A DNA stretch of 64,000 nt from Clostridium mobile (GTDB lineage: Bacteria; Bacillota; Clostridia; Clostridiales; Clostridiaceae), in NCBI RefSeq assembly GCF_018918285.1, contig NZ_JAHLQF010000001.1:248001-312000 (forward strand), read 5' to 3'. Under the pieces are notes generated by a model. That model was not told the origin of the DNA, did not search any database, and was given only the letters and a program-made list of their open reading frames with translations. Positions 26,338 through 36,843 of the stretch are shown piece after piece. Both the position numbers and the translations under genes were made by a program. The stretch's first letter is position 1, and every line of letters begins with the position of its first letter.

Positions 26338-27060
26338 TTATTCTTTTATTGGTTTACTATATTTATATTCTAATTTTCCTTGAAAAGCTGGTACTCTTAC
26401 ATTTTCTTCTTCTGTAACTTCTACTTGTATTTCCCTAAACATTAAAATTCTTAAATAATTTTCTTCAGCTAACATATAGCTTTTTAACGCTTCCTTATTT
26501 CCTATAACATTTATATAAAATGGAGCACTTATCTGGATTCCATTTATCCTTAAAAAAGCTCCATTACAGAAAATACCCGAAGAAGGAATTAATCTTATTC
26601 CATTAATAGAAATTGCCTCTGCACCAGCGCTGGCTAAATCATTCACTACATTTATCATATCCCTGTCATGTATCAGTCTTGATTCATATTCAAAAGGATC
26701 ATTTACAAACTCAGTAGTAGCGTCCATTAATGTAATCTTAATTCCAGGACCTTCTAATTCTGAATACCCAATTAGTTCTTTGTTCTCAGTTAATTCATTA
26801 TTTATTTCCTCAATTATTTTATCCCTATCAGCGATATTTTTTTCATAACTATATAGTTTATCTAAATACTTTAAATATTCCTTATTTAAGTTACTTACGT
26901 TGTTAACCAACTGATTTCTATAAGAATAAGCATCTTGATATTCCTTACTACTCAAAAAAACTATGCTACTTTCTCTCGTAAGACTTATATTCATAGATAT
27001 AAGTACACCAATTATAATTGAAGCAATAAAAATAAATACACTAGCTTCGCTATTTCTCAT
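26338..27060 (-). CDS. DUF881 membrane-anchored protein 1
   Basis: A 240-residue protein with one N-terminal membrane helix (about 6-24), a coiled coil (about 40-75) and a DUF881 domain with EGPGIKITLMDAT and DLASAGAEAISINGIRL. The domain is found next to sbp and division genes in Firmicutes and Actinobacteria; its function is unproven. The ATG at 27060 follows TGAGGTGAGTGTAT. It is a paralogue of 27441-28154. Confidence 0.88.
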   Translation of the reverse strand: MRNSEASVFIFIASIIIGVLISMNISLTRESSIVFLSSKEYQDAYSYRNQLVNNVSNLNKEYLKYLDKLYSYEKNIADRDKIIEEINNELTENKELIGYSELEGPGIKITLMDATTEFVNDPFEYESRLIHDRDMINVVNDLASAGAEAISINGIRLIPSSGIFCNGAFLRINGIQISAPFYINVIGNKEALKSYMLAEENYLRILMFREIQVEVTEEENVRVPAFQGKLEYKYSKPIKE

Positions 27061-27071
27061 ATACACTCACC

Positions 27072-27413
27072 TCAGTTATGGGATTTAGCTTTTTCTATAA
27101 GCAATCTCCTTATAATAGCAAAGTTATCGAATATTCTCCCACCGAATACTATTACTGCTGCAATATATATGGGTACTCCTAACTTATCTCCAAGATAGGC
27201 TAGCGCAGCAGCTAACACTGAGTTACCAAAAAAACCTGATATAAAAATATCTGCTTGGAAATTTTTTGATAAAGTAGCTCTAATTGCTCCAAACACAGAA
27301 TCCAAACAAGCCAATATGGCAACTGACATATAAGGAGAAAACTTTTCTGGAATATTAATATTCCATACTGCTCCTATCACTACTCCTATTATTAATCCTA
27401 AAAACGCAATCAT
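27072..27413 (-). CDS. sbp: Small basic protein, DUF1290
   Basis: A 113-residue protein with three to four membrane helices and the family motif AILACLDSVFGAIRATLS. Sbp is encoded with DUF881 proteins and divIB in many Firmicutes and has no known activity. It sits exactly between the two DUF881 genes. Confidence 0.9.
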   Translation of the reverse strand: MIAFLGLIIGVVIGAVWNINIPEKFSPYMSVAILACLDSVFGAIRATLSKNFQADIFISGFFGNSVLAAALAYLGDKLGVPIYIAAVIVFGGRIFDNFAIIRRLLIEKAKSHN

Positions 27414-27440
27414 TTTTTACCACCCCTGAATTAAAAGAAT

Positions 27441-28154
27441 TTATTGTTGTTGCACTGGTTTCGCATATTCAAACTTAAATGATTTATTATATTTCTCTAT
27501 TTTTATATTATCTGATGGCTCATACTTTACCTCAGATATTCCCTTAAAATCCGCAAAGGTTTCAGGGAAATCCAGCATTGCCTGGAGATTCTTTTTAGGC
27601 CCTATAGCCTTTATTACAATTCTCTTAGATGGAGATACTCTATCTTCTCCATTTATAGAAATACTGTTACCTGAAGTTCTAATACCAGACTTTCCTGTAA
27701 TTCTAATATCGTTAATTGAGATAGCTTCTGCTCCTGCATATCTTAACTCATTAACTAAATAAACAAGATGCTTATCAGTTATTTTTGCATCTATATTTCC
27801 AAACAGTCCACTATTAGGAGTTAAATAAACTATTACACCTTCTCCCTCAACATCTGTGGTTCCCGTAGTAATTCTTGTATCCTCTAATTCCTTTAAAAGA
27901 GCTTTAGTTCTATCATCTTTCCCTGCAGCTGCTTCTTCATATTCTTTCAATTTTGCTTGAGTCTCATTAATCTTTTTATTTAGGCTTTCTTTTTCCTTCT
28001 TGTATTGTTCTATCTGAACAGTCATATCCGCAGTATTATACGGATTTACTCCCAACTGTTCTCTTCTATACAATACCTTAAACTGGTATGCCAGCATAAA
28101 ACCTAGTATAGCGCAGACCATAGCCACGCTTACTTGTGAACTCCATTTACGCAT
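27441..28154 (-). CDS. DUF881 membrane-anchored protein 2
   Basis: A 237-residue paralogue of the other DUF881 protein with the same plan: N-terminal helix, long coiled coil (about 45-85), then the DUF881 domain with VEGEGVIVYLTPNSG and LRYAGAEAISINDIRI. The two genes flank sbp and likely form one membrane complex. The ATG at 28154 follows AGGAGGAAGGCTT. Confidence 0.88.
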   Translation of the reverse strand: MRKWSSQVSVAMVCAILGFMLAYQFKVLYRREQLGVNPYNTADMTVQIEQYKKEKESLNKKINETQAKLKEYEEAAAGKDDRTKALLKELEDTRITTGTTDVEGEGVIVYLTPNSGLFGNIDAKITDKHLVYLVNELRYAGAEAISINDIRITGKSGIRTSGNSISINGEDRVSPSKRIVIKAIGPKKNLQAMLDFPETFADFKGISEVKYEPSDNIKIEKYNKSFKFEYAKPVQQQ

Positions 28155-28165
28155 AAGCCTTCCTC

Positions 28166-28948
28166 CTAATTCTCTATATAAACTACGGGATTGCCTTTAA
28201 AACTTACATCAATATATCCCTTAGCATTTTTCAACTCTTCTTTCTGTGATATTATATTAAAAGCTTTATTTAATTTTCCCTCTAGATTCTCTTCATTTCC
28301 AGCTCTAATAACAATATTTTTATACAAAAATTGTATATTGTTAATATCACTTATATCTACTTGAGCTATTTTGTAATTATCTTTTCTAGGACCAAGAAGA
28401 CTACTTATGGTAGTTGCAGCCTTTAGTTTCCTCTCATCTTCCACTACAATATGCTCCCCTATTTGAGATTTTTCTATTTCAAATCCTTGAAGTTTTACTA
28501 AATTCATACCTTTAATATCTTTCCTTTTTTCTAAAACCACCCCATACTTATCAATTATAACATACCCGTCTGATGTTTTTCCATAGAATACTGCCTCTCT
28601 TTCATTAATTTGTATAACCACAGTACTAGGTAATTTTCTTGCAATTTTAACCTCCATTATGTATGGGTTATTTTTAATATCTTCTTTAGCTTTATCCATA
28701 TTTAAATAGAAAATATTGTTACCTACTTGTATATTGGATAGTTCCTTTATTATCTCTGGTGAAATATTTTTATTACCTTGTATTTCAATATTTTTCACAT
28801 TGAAAAATGGATGTTTTAAACATAAGGTAATAAGAGTAGAAATAAGAAAAAGAAAAAAAATGATGCTTTTTTTAAGAAATTTTTTTCTTCTTCTTTTCAT
28901 TATAAGTTCATTTTTTTCCTTTCTGCGAAAAGGTATAACTTCTCCCAT
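28166..28948 (-). CDS. ftsQ: Cell division protein FtsQ/DivIB
   Basis: A 260-residue bitopic protein of the FtsQLB divisome complex. A basic cytoplasmic tail (RRKEKNELIMKRRRKKFLKK) is followed by one membrane helix. The POTRA domain starts NVKNIEIQGNKNISPEII, and a beta domain contains AVFYGKTSDGYVIIDKYG. The ATG at 28948 follows GGTGGAGATAAAC; the open frame upstream has no such site. Confidence 0.92.
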   Translation of the reverse strand: MGEVIPFRRKEKNELIMKRRRKKFLKKSIIFFLFLISTLITLCLKHPFFNVKNIEIQGNKNISPEIIKELSNIQVGNNIFYLNMDKAKEDIKNNPYIMEVKIARKLPSTVVIQINEREAVFYGKTSDGYVIIDKYGVVLEKRKDIKGMNLVKLQGFEIEKSQIGEHIVVEDERKLKAATTISSLLGPRKDNYKIAQVDISDINNIQFLYKNIVIRAGNEENLEGKLNKAFNIISQKEELKNAKGYIDVSFKGNPVVYIEN

Positions 28949-29050
28949 GTTTATCTCCACCTTTTTAATTATAGGATATAAATATATAATAACATTTTTA
29001 AAAGTTAATTTCATTAAATTTTATATTTAAATTTAATTTTAAATATAATT

Positions 29051-29076
29051 ATAGCATTGCAGTACTGCAATGCTAT
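29051..29076. terminator. Perfect 26-base palindrome between ftsW and ftsQ
   Basis: ATAGCATTGCAGT is followed directly by its complement. It lies just after the ftsW stop. The T-tract on the minus side is poor, so it may be a weak terminator or an RNA-processing or stability hairpin. Confidence 0.5.
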
Positions 29077-29080
29077 TTCA

Positions 29081-30184
29081 TTATATACTACTTTTATGTC
29101 TAGATATGTTCAATAATATACCCATTGCCGTCATATTTACAACCAAGGATGAGCCTCCATAACTTATAAAGGGTAATGGTACCCCCGTAACAGGTATAGA
29201 TCCTGTTACAACAGCTATATTTATAAGAGCTTGAACTGCTATTACAGAAGTAATCCCTATAGCCAATAGAGTCCCATAGGTATCCTTTGCTTTTACAGCC
29301 GTTACAATTCCTCTCCATACAAAAAGTACGAATAGAACTATAATAAAAGTACACCCTATTAACCCTAACTCTTCACCTATTACTGCAAAAATAAAGTCAT
29401 TATGCGGTTCTGGTATATAATAACATTTTTGTCTTGACTGACCAATACCTACTCCCCATATACCTCCTGAACCTAAAGCTAAAAAAGATTGTATTAATTG
29501 GTAGCCTGTATTCAAGGGGTCTACCCAAGGATTTCTATAAGAAAAAAATCTAGCTCTCCTAAAAGGCACCAATAGTATAGCTGCAGCACCAGCTAATATT
29601 ACAGGAGTAACTACTATAAGAAGATGTATGAATTTTGCTCCTCCTACAAACAGTACGAAAAAAGTTACTGCCATAACCACCGTTGCAATACTTAAGTTTT
29701 TCTCAGCGTAAATCAATCCTGCGTAAAATACCGCTACCAAAAGATGTGGCAGCACACCTTTTGTGAAGCTTTTCATCTTTTCTCCTTTGGCATCGATGCT
29801 TTTTGCTAAATATGCAACTATCATATACTTAGCGATTTCAGAAGGTTGTATGTTTATTGGTCCTAATGCAATCCATCTTCTAGCACCATTTACCGCTGGG
29901 AAGGCAAAAACCACTAGTAGCAGTATAGTAGTTATTATCATAAGTAATTTTGTGTATCTTTTATAATAATGATAATCAATATTTATGGTTATTATCATAA
30001 ATGCAATGCTTACTATAGCAAAAGCACCTTGTCTTTTTAAAAAGAACATGTCATCCCCATGCTTATAAAAAGCAAAGTAAGAGCTAGCACTATATACCAT
30101 TATTATACCAATAGCAACCAAAAGCATAATTACGCAAAACAGAAAAAAATCTATACTTCCCATCTTCTTTTGGAGTTTTTTCAT
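29081..30184 (-). CDS. ftsW: SEDS peptidoglycan polymerase FtsW/SpoVE
   Basis: A 367-residue, ten-helix SEDS glycosyltransferase that polymerises lipid II at the septum. Catalytic motifs are intact: NGARRWIALG, PSEIAKY, the Asp in EPHNDFIFAVIGEELGL, and the end motif PLPFISYGGSSL. It follows mraY. From sequence alone vegetative FtsW and sporulation SpoVE cannot be separated. Confidence 0.93.
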   Translation of the reverse strand: MKKLQKKMGSIDFFLFCVIMLLVAIGIIMVYSASSYFAFYKHGDDMFFLKRQGAFAIVSIAFMIITINIDYHYYKRYTKLLMIITTILLLVVFAFPAVNGARRWIALGPINIQPSEIAKYMIVAYLAKSIDAKGEKMKSFTKGVLPHLLVAVFYAGLIYAEKNLSIATVVMAVTFFVLFVGGAKFIHLLIVVTPVILAGAAAILLVPFRRARFFSYRNPWVDPLNTGYQLIQSFLALGSGGIWGVGIGQSRQKCYYIPEPHNDFIFAVIGEELGLIGCTFIIVLFVLFVWRGIVTAVKAKDTYGTLLAIGITSVIAVQALINIAVVTGSIPVTGVPLPFISYGGSSLVVNMTAMGILLNISRHKSSI

Positions 30185-30203
30185 ATTAACCTCCTACCAA
30201 TTA

Positions 30204-31160
30204 CTAAAAAGATAAAAATGCTATCATGCACAATATAACTGTTATAATCGAAAATACAGACACAACTTTTGTTTCATGCCATCCACTTAATTCAAAATGA
30301 TGGTGAAGTGGACTCATTTTAAATACTCTTTTTCCCGTCAATTTAAAAGAAGTTACCTGTATAATTACTGATAAAACCTCCATTACATATATTCCGCCTA
30401 CTATCACTATTAATAATGGCAATTTTAATATCATAGCCACAGCTGCTACAGCTCCACCTAGAGCCAAGGAACCCGTATCTCCCATAAAAACCTGGGCTGG
30501 AAAAGCATTATATCTTAAAAATCCTAATAATGCTCCAGCAACAACGCCACAGAATATTGATAAGGTATAGTATCCCATATTGTAACTCACTATTACAAAG
30601 AAAGTCATTACAAGAATAGTAACAGAAGTAGCAAGTCCATCAAGACCGTCCGTTAAATTTACCGCATTAGTTGTAGCTGTAAAATAGAAAATTATAAAAG
30701 GTATATAAAATATCCCTAAATCCAAAGATTTTCCTGTAAATGGTATTATTATTGAAGTTCCTATATCTGGATTATTAGCAGCATAATATGCGAATCCATA
30801 AGAAATAACCAGTAATAATATCATTTTCTGATATGCTCTAAGACCTAAATTTTTCTTATGTACTATCTTTAAAAAGTCATCTATAAACCCTATTGCTCCA
30901 AAGGCCAAAAATGCATATAAAGCAAACATAGCCTCATCACTAGGTTTTCTTACAAGTATTATCATAGAAATTATGGAAGATATAATAAATATTATTCCCC
31001 CCATAGTAGGAGTTCCAGCTTTTTTTTGATGACTTTTTGGCCCCTCTTCCCTTATACTTTGACCAAATTTTAGCTTATGAAGTATTGGAATTAATATTGG
31101 CCCTCCAATTATTGAAAAAAAGAATGCTACAAGTACTGAATATATTATTTTACTGTTCAT
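30204..31160 (-). CDS. mraY: Phospho-N-acetylmuramoyl-pentapeptide transferase
   Basis: A 318-residue, ten-helix enzyme forming lipid I. The motifs are [17 protein letters not shown], the [13 protein letters not shown] loop, [19 protein letters not shown] and [15 protein letters not shown] strong AAGGAGGTGA lies 30 bases before the ATG. It is followed by a short hairpin and a weaker TGGAG site that is correctly spaced for it. Confidence 0.97.
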   Translation of the reverse strand: MNSKIIYSVLVAFFFSIIGGPILIPILHKLKFGQSIREEGPKSHQKKAGTPTMGGIIFIISSIISMIILVRKPSDEAMFALYAFLAFGAIGFIDDFLKIVHKKNLGLRAYQKMILLLVISYGFAYYAANNPDIGTSIIIPFTGKSLDLGIFYIPFIIFYFTATTNAVNLTDGLDGLATSVTILVMTFFVIVSYNMGYYTLSIFCGVVAGALLGFLRYNAFPAQVFMGDTGSLALGGAVAAVAMILKLPLLIVIVGGIYVMEVLSVIIQVTSFKLTGKRVFKMSPLHHHFELSGWHETKVVSVFSIITVILCMIAFLSF

Positions 31161-31206
31161 TATATTAATGCTCCATTTTAGAGCAAAGTCACCTCCTTAA
31201 GCGTTT

Positions 31207-32598
31207 TTATTCTTTAGTTTTTAATTTTTTAATTATACCTTCAAATTTCATAGATCGTGATGCCTTAAACAATAAAACATCACCATATTTAATATGATCC
31301 CTTAAAAAATTAGCTGCTTCATCTTCACTATTAAAATTAAAAATTTCTTTTTTCTCACCCTTAGTTTCATTTACATATCCTTCTTCATAAGCTTTGTTAA
31401 ATTCTCCAAGGGTAATTAAGACTTCTACTCCCTTTTCAGCCACATATTTTCCTACTTCTTTATGTGCATTATAAGCCTCATCACCTAATTCTTTCATTGT
31501 TCCTAAAACAGCTATTTTTCTTTCACCCTTAATATTTATTAAAACATCTATTCCTGCTTTCATAGAATCAGGGCTTGCATTATAGCAATCATTTATTATA
31601 GTATATTTTTCTTCTCTAATTATATCAAGTCTCATACCAGTAGTGCTTATATTTTTAAGTCCTTCTCTAATTTCTTTTAAGCTCATGCCCAAAACTCTTC
31701 CACAAGCTATACTTAGCAGTGCATTCCATACATTGTGCTTTCCTGGAAGATTGATTTCAATCTCCTCATTCTCTCCAGTCTTTTCTTCACACACTGTAAA
31801 CAAAACATTGTCTTCATTTAGAATTATATGATTGGCATAATAATCTTCTTTATTATTAAAACCAGCTTTAATAATATTAAACTTATGGCTGTTTAAAGGA
31901 CTCAATAAATCATTATCTCCATTTACAATAAGTACGTTATCTTCATGGAAAAAGTCAGCAATTTCTAATTTAGCTTTTAATATATTTTCTCTGGTTTTTA
32001 AATTCTCTATATGAGATATACCAACATTGGTAATTAGGGCTATATCTGGTCTTGCTGCTTTGCACATTCTATGAATTTCTCCTAAGTTATTCATACCAAA
32101 TTCTAAAACTGCAACATCATAATCATTGTTTAATTTAAATATCATCAGTGGCAAGCCTATTTCATTGTTAAAATTACCTTCCGTTTTAAAAACCTTATAT
32201 TTTGAACTAAGAGCAGCAGCAGTTAAATCTTTAGTGGAAGTTTTTCCAGTTGAACCTGTTATGCCTACTATTTTTATATTTAATTTACTTCTATAATATT
32301 CCGCTAAATCTAATAATGCTTTTCTAGTGTTTTCAACTTTTATTATTGAAGTATATTCTTTTATCTTCTCTTCATTAAACATAATTTCATCAATAATACA
32401 TAAAGTAGCTCCTTTATCGCTTGCGTCATTTATATAACTATTGCCATTAAAATTTTCTCCTTTTAATGCGAAAAATATATTTCCTTTTTCAATCTTACGA
32501 GTATCTGTGGATACGCCGTTAAATTTAAAAGAATTACCCTCTTTAACTATTTTTCCATTAATAGCTTTAACTACTTCATCTATACTCAAAAACTCCAA
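31207..32598 (-). CDS. murF: UDP-MurNAc-tripeptide:D-Ala-D-Ala ligase
   Basis: A 463-residue Mur ligase that adds D-Ala-D-Ala to the peptidoglycan precursor. It shows the ATP loop ITGSTGKTSTKD, ALKGENFNGNSYI in the N-terminal domain, the central EFGMNNLGEI and NDCYNASPDSMKAGI. The start is a TTG at 32598, eight bases after AGGGG. It lies between murE and mraY. Confidence 0.96.
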   Translation of the reverse strand: MEFLSIDEVVKAINGKIVKEGNSFKFNGVSTDTRKIEKGNIFFALKGENFNGNSYINDASDKGATLCIIDEIMFNEEKIKEYTSIIKVENTRKALLDLAEYYRSKLNIKIVGITGSTGKTSTKDLTAAALSSKYKVFKTEGNFNNEIGLPLMIFKLNNDYDVAVLEFGMNNLGEIHRMCKAARPDIALITNVGISHIENLKTRENILKAKLEIADFFHEDNVLIVNGDNDLLSPLNSHKFNIIKAGFNNKEDYYANHIILNEDNVLFTVCEEKTGENEEIEINLPGKHNVWNALLSIACGRVLGMSLKEIREGLKNISTTGMRLDIIREEKYTIINDCYNASPDSMKAGIDVLINIKGERKIAVLGTMKELGDEAYNAHKEVGKYVAEKGVEVLITLGEFNKAYEEGYVNETKGEKKEIFNFNSEDEAANFLRDHIKYGDVLLFKASRSMKFEGIIKKLKTKE

Positions 32599-32618
32599 AT
32601 AAAAGACCCCTTCCCTTT

Positions 32619-34070
32619 TTAATAAAGCTCATCTATTATTTCTTTTATAACTTCTCTTTCATCAAAATGTATAGTCTTATCTTTTAATATTTGATAATCT
32701 TCATGGCCTTTTCCTGCCAGAACAATTACATCACCTTTTTTAGCCATTTCCATAGCCTTTTTAATCGCTTCTCTTCTATTCTCAACAATTATATAATTGT
32801 CTTTATCTAATCCAATTACTATATCCTCAATTATTTTTAATGGTTCTTCTTTTCTCGGATTATCTGAGGTTATTATAGATATATCACTTAGCTCTGTTCC
32901 TATTTTCCCCATTATAGGCCTTTTACCTTTATCTCTATCCCCACCGCAGCCAAAAATACTAATTAATCTTCCTTCGGTAAATTCTTTTACGGTTTTTAAT
33001 ATATTTTCTAGACCATCTGGAGTATGAGCGTAGTCAACAATCACATCATAACCTAAATCATAATTTTTAGTTACTATTTCACATCTTCCAGGTACTCCTG
33101 ATAGATTTTCTAATCCTCTTTTAACTATATCTAAGGACATTCCTTCATTTAAGCAAGAAAGCATTGCACCTAATGCATTTGAAATATTATATCTTCCTGG
33201 TATATGAATATCTATATCTTCTCTTTGCCCTTTATAGTCTACTGAAAATTTTATACCTCTTGGATGCATTTCAATATTCTCTGCTCTTAAATCTCCTTCT
33301 CCTTCAATTGAATAAGTGTAACAAGAACTAGATAGGTCTTTTAATATGTTTATCCCATACTTATCATCTATATTAATTACAGATTTTTTACTATTTTTAA
33401 ATAGTAAAAGTTTAGAGCTATAATAATTTTCAAAAGTCTTATGAAAGTCAAGGTGATCCTGAGTTAAATTAGTAAATATACCTTCCTCAAACTCTATTCC
33501 ATATACTCTATCTAAATATAGAGAATGTGAAGATACCTCCATTACACAGTATTCAACCCCTTCATCCACCATATCTCTAAATAATTTATGAATTTCTAAA
33601 GATTCTGGTGTAGTTCTTTCAGTGTGAATTTTTTTATCTCCTATGTAGTTTGCAATAGTACCTAACAGTCCAACCTTGTAACCACCTTCTTCTAATATGG
33701 ATTTTATCATAAAAGTTGATGTGGTTTTTCCATTTGTACCTGTAATTCCTATTATCTTTAGTTTATCTTTTGGATTACCATAATAATTAGATGAAAGTAT
33801 AGCCATTGCCTTTCTTCCACTTTTAACTTTAACTATGGTGCAATTTTCTATTTCTTCTTCAATATCTTTGCTACAAATGATAGCTACTGCCCCTCTTTCA
33901 ATAGCAGATTTAATATACTTATGTCCATCAGTGTTGTATCCTTCTATAGCAATAAATAGATCATTGTTCTGTATGTTTTGAGAATTATAATGTAGATTTG
34001 AAATATTTATATCTATATTTCCTTTTACCACTTCATATTCAATTCCATTTAATATTTCATTCAGCTTCAT
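32619..34070 (-). CDS. murE: UDP-MurNAc-Ala-Glu ligase for the third residue
   Basis: A 483-residue Mur ligase with ATP loop [12 protein letters not shown] and the substrate motif TTPESLEIH. The C-terminal selectivity motif reads SDNPRKEEP, the DNPR form typical of meso-diaminopimelate-adding enzymes. That fits dapF in this window. The ATG at 34070 follows AGAGGTGAAGAA. Confidence 0.96.
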   Translation of the reverse strand: MKLNEILNGIEYEVVKGNIDINISNLHYNSQNIQNNDLFIAIEGYNTDGHKYIKSAIERGAVAIICSKDIEEEIENCTIVKVKSGRKAMAILSSNYYGNPKDKLKIIGITGTNGKTTSTFMIKSILEEGGYKVGLLGTIANYIGDKKIHTERTTPESLEIHKLFRDMVDEGVEYCVMEVSSHSLYLDRVYGIEFEEGIFTNLTQDHLDFHKTFENYYSSKLLLFKNSKKSVINIDDKYGINILKDLSSSCYTYSIEGEGDLRAENIEMHPRGIKFSVDYKGQREDIDIHIPGRYNISNALGAMLSCLNEGMSLDIVKRGLENLSGVPGRCEIVTKNYDLGYDVIVDYAHTPDGLENILKTVKEFTEGRLISIFGCGGDRDKGKRPIMGKIGTELSDISIITSDNPRKEEPLKIIEDIVIGLDKDNYIIVENRREAIKKAMEMAKKGDVIVLAGKGHEDYQILKDKTIHFDEREVIKEIIDELY

Positions 34071-34110
34071 TTCTTCACCTCTTAAAACTACTATGTAAGT
34101 TTACAATACA

Positions 34111-34138
34111 ACAGTGAACGGAAATGGCCGTTCACTGT
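34111..34138. terminator. Hairpin between spoVD and murE
   Basis: An 11-bp perfect stem (ACAGTGAACGG with its complement) and a six-base loop. The T-tract on the minus side is weak (TTGTATTGT), so it is more likely a partial terminator or processing site that lowers murE relative to spoVD. Confidence 0.5.
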
Positions 34139-34142
34139 AATA

Positions 34143-36335
34143 TTACTCAATGACTTCTTCTAATTTTAGGTATATTGTAGTTCCTTTATTGACCTCTTGC
34201 CCTGCTTTTATGTTTTGATGATAGATCAATCCATTTCCTGAGTAATTTCCTTTAAGACCTATACTATTAAGAATTTGAGAAGCTCTTTCTGCAGTGTATC
34301 CTGTTAAACTAGGAACTGCTACTACTTTATTATAATTATCAGTACTTCCGGTGTAAAGTAATATTTTACTTCCTTCTTTTACATTATATCCAGGTTTTGG
34401 GTTTATATCCACAATATACTCACCTGTCTCATCAATTTTATAATCTAGACCGTGCTCTTTTAAAACCTTTAGCGCTTCATTTTTCTTTAATCCTCTTACT
34501 TCAGGTATTATCACATCTTTTTTAAGGCTTTCCGCAACTTTTTCTGGAGATGCATCGCTCTTTAATGATAAATAATTAAAAATATCATTAAATACTTGTT
34601 GCCCAACTGGCGCTGCTATCTGACCTCCATAATAGTTTGATGGATCAGGCTCATCTATAGACACAAGCAATGAAACTACGGGGTTATCTACCGGAGCCAT
34701 TCCAGCAAAGGAAGATATATACTTACCCTGTCCATATTTACCTCCAACAGGTTTTTGAGCTGTACCTGTTTTCCCTCCAATTCTATATCCTTCTATAAAG
34801 GCTTTCTTACTTCCTCCTTCAGTTACAACCTTCTCTAAGAAACCTCTTAAAGTATTTGATGTTTCAGGAGTAATTACTTGCTTTTCTCCGTAATTATCAA
34901 ATTTTTTATCTACAACATATTTATTAGTATTCTCATCATAATGAGAAACTTCTTTTAATAAGTGTGGCCTTATCCATTTTCCACCATTAATTGCTGCATT
35001 AAAAGCAGTCATATATTGCACTGTTGAAACAGTATTTGCCTGTCCAAAGGCTATAGTAGCTAAATCTATTTCAGCCATTTTGTCTGCTTTTTTTACTATA
35101 CCTTTAGCTTCTCCTGGAAGGTCTATGCCCGTTGCTTGACCAAATCCATATTTACTTATGTATGAAGGTAATTTTTCTTTTCCTAATCTTCTTCCTAATT
35201 CTGCAAAACCAACATTGCAAGAATTTTTTATTATATCCTCAAGACTTTGAGTGCCGTGACCTCCATTATACCAGTTCCAGCATTTTATTGTCTGTTTTCC
35301 AATAGTAGTAAAGCCATTGCAGTGAAATTTTTCACCTGGTGGAGATATATTTTCATCAAGAGCTGCCGCCATAGTTAAAACTTTAAAGATAGATCCAGGT
35401 TCAAAAGTATCATTAACTGCTCTATTTCTCCATGCCGCTTGAAGCTCATCTCCAGTCTTACCTTCTATCCAAGGATTATTAGGATTATAATCAGGTTTGT
35501 TGACCATGGCTAATATTTCTCCATTACTAGGATTCATAACTATAATTGTAACTGCTTTAGCTTTGTTATCTTTTAACGCTTGATCAGCAGCTTTTTCTGC
35601 AAAATGTTGAATCATTTCATCTATTGTTAAAACAACATCTTTTCCATCCTCTGGTTCAGTAAATTCAGATATTACATATGGTAATTCACTAATTCTAGCG
35701 CTATCCATTTCAGCTATTCTAGTTCCTGGTTTTCCTGATAATATTGAATTGTAATACATTTCTATTCCAGTTAAACCATCTCCATCGGAGTTAGTATGTC
35801 CTAATACATGAGCTAAAAAATTATCGTTAGGATAATATCTCTTTGTATCTGCTGAAACTAATACTCCTCTTAAATCTAATTCCCTTACTTTATCTGCCAT
35901 AGGTTTTTCTATTCTTCTTTTTAAAGTAGCAGAACCATATGGCAAACCACTAGGGAACTTCTTATTTATAATTTTCAAAACATCTTCCTGCTCCATCTCT
36001 AGCGCTTGAGCTAATTGTGCAGCTACTTCTTTATCAGTAATTTTTTTCTTTTCCATAGTTTGTCTTAAAGTATTTAAATCTAAGTCTACCCTGTAAACAT
36101 TAGCACTTACAGCTAATTCATTACCATTTCTATCTAAAATCCTTCCTCTTTTAGCTGCTATTTTTACCTCACTAGTCCATTGATTAATAGCTAGTTTCTT
36201 ATACTCTTTACCCTTATGTATCATCAAAAATCCAAGTCTGCCTATAAGAGCAATAAATAAAACAGATAATCCCAACAATATTACGAACATTCTTTTCTTT
36301 GCTTTAACTCTGTCTCTGTATACTTTTTTGTTCAA
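34143..36335 (-). CDS. spoVD: SpoVD-type penicillin-binding protein with PASTA domains
   Basis: A 730-residue class B transpeptidase. It has a short cytoplasmic tail, one membrane helix (about 17-37), a dimerisation/pedestal domain to about 230, and a transpeptidase domain with SxxK (EPGSIFKVLTMA), SxN (KNSCNVGF) and KTG (GGKTGTAQ). Two PASTA domains (about 600-730) end the protein. The start is a TTG at 36335 seven bases after CGGAGG. SpoVD makes spore cortex in Bacillus. As the only PBP in this cluster, it may also serve division here. Confidence 0.93.
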   Translation of the reverse strand: MNKKVYRDRVKAKKRMFVILLGLSVLFIALIGRLGFLMIHKGKEYKKLAINQWTSEVKIAAKRGRILDRNGNELAVSANVYRVDLDLNTLRQTMEKKKITDKEVAAQLAQALEMEQEDVLKIINKKFPSGLPYGSATLKRRIEKPMADKVRELDLRGVLVSADTKRYYPNDNFLAHVLGHTNSDGDGLTGIEMYYNSILSGKPGTRIAEMDSARISELPYVISEFTEPEDGKDVVLTIDEMIQHFAEKAADQALKDNKAKAVTIIVMNPSNGEILAMVNKPDYNPNNPWIEGKTGDELQAAWRNRAVNDTFEPGSIFKVLTMAAALDENISPPGEKFHCNGFTTIGKQTIKCWNWYNGGHGTQSLEDIIKNSCNVGFAELGRRLGKEKLPSYISKYGFGQATGIDLPGEAKGIVKKADKMAEIDLATIAFGQANTVSTVQYMTAFNAAINGGKWIRPHLLKEVSHYDENTNKYVVDKKFDNYGEKQVITPETSNTLRGFLEKVVTEGGSKKAFIEGYRIGGKTGTAQKPVGGKYGQGKYISSFAGMAPVDNPVVSLLVSIDEPDPSNYYGGQIAAPVGQQVFNDIFNYLSLKSDASPEKVAESLKKDVIIPEVRGLKKNEALKVLKEHGLDYKIDETGEYIVDINPKPGYNVKEGSKILLYTGSTDNYNKVVAVPSLTGYTAERASQILNSIGLKGNYSGNGLIYHQNIKAGQEVNKGTTIYLKLEEVIE

Positions 36336-36362
36336 AATTATACCTCCGTTAAAATCTCTTGC

Positions 36363-36809
36363 TTACTTCTTCTTCCCATCCTCTCCTGCTTTCATCGCAT
36401 CTTTTGTCATATCAACATATATAATATCTGCTTTTGTTGGTTTAACCATTTTTAACTTAGTTGTAGCTATTTCTTCAATGAAGCTTAAGTTATTGTACTT
36501 TAGAAGCTCTATCCTTAAATTTTCATTATCTTTATTTATATCACTTATTTTTTTGTTTAAGCCGTTCAATTCTCTCTGCATATTGTATATTTGGCCATAT
36601 CTTCCTACTATGGTTACTCCTACTATAAATACAAGCGATATATTTCTTATAATTTTAAATTTATTCTTAAGTCTTTTATTTTTTTCTTCAATTAAGGCTT
36701 TTCTATCAGCATTTGTCTTTTCTTTCGTACCCTTTTTTACTTCTGGATACGAATTAGGAGCAAGCACGGTACTTCCGTTTATGTATTGATTTTTATCAGT
36801 TATTATCAC
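36363..36809 (-). CDS. ftsL: FtsL-like divisome protein
   Basis: A 148-residue bitopic protein. About 55 cytoplasmic residues rich in Lys/Glu precede a membrane helix (ISLVFIVGVTIVG) and a short coiled coil (MQRELNGLNKKISDINKD). Size, topology and place between rsmH and spoVD mark it as FtsL. The GTG at 36809 is ten bases from AAGGGG; an upstream GTG at 36818 is too close to the site. Confidence 0.85.
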   Translation of the reverse strand: MIITDKNQYINGSTVLAPNSYPEVKKGTKEKTNADRKALIEEKNKRLKNKFKIIRNISLVFIVGVTIVGRYGQIYNMQRELNGLNKKISDINKDNENLRIELLKYNNLSFIEEIATTKLKMVKPTKADIIYVDMTKDAMKAGEDGKKK

Positions 36810-36843
36810 TTTATTCACTCCCCTTTTTAATTAGAACATCTAA

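Noticed and set aside
36328-36789. A 153-codon open frame opposite ftsL
   Set aside because: It is the complement of ftsL, whose topology and operon place are convincing.
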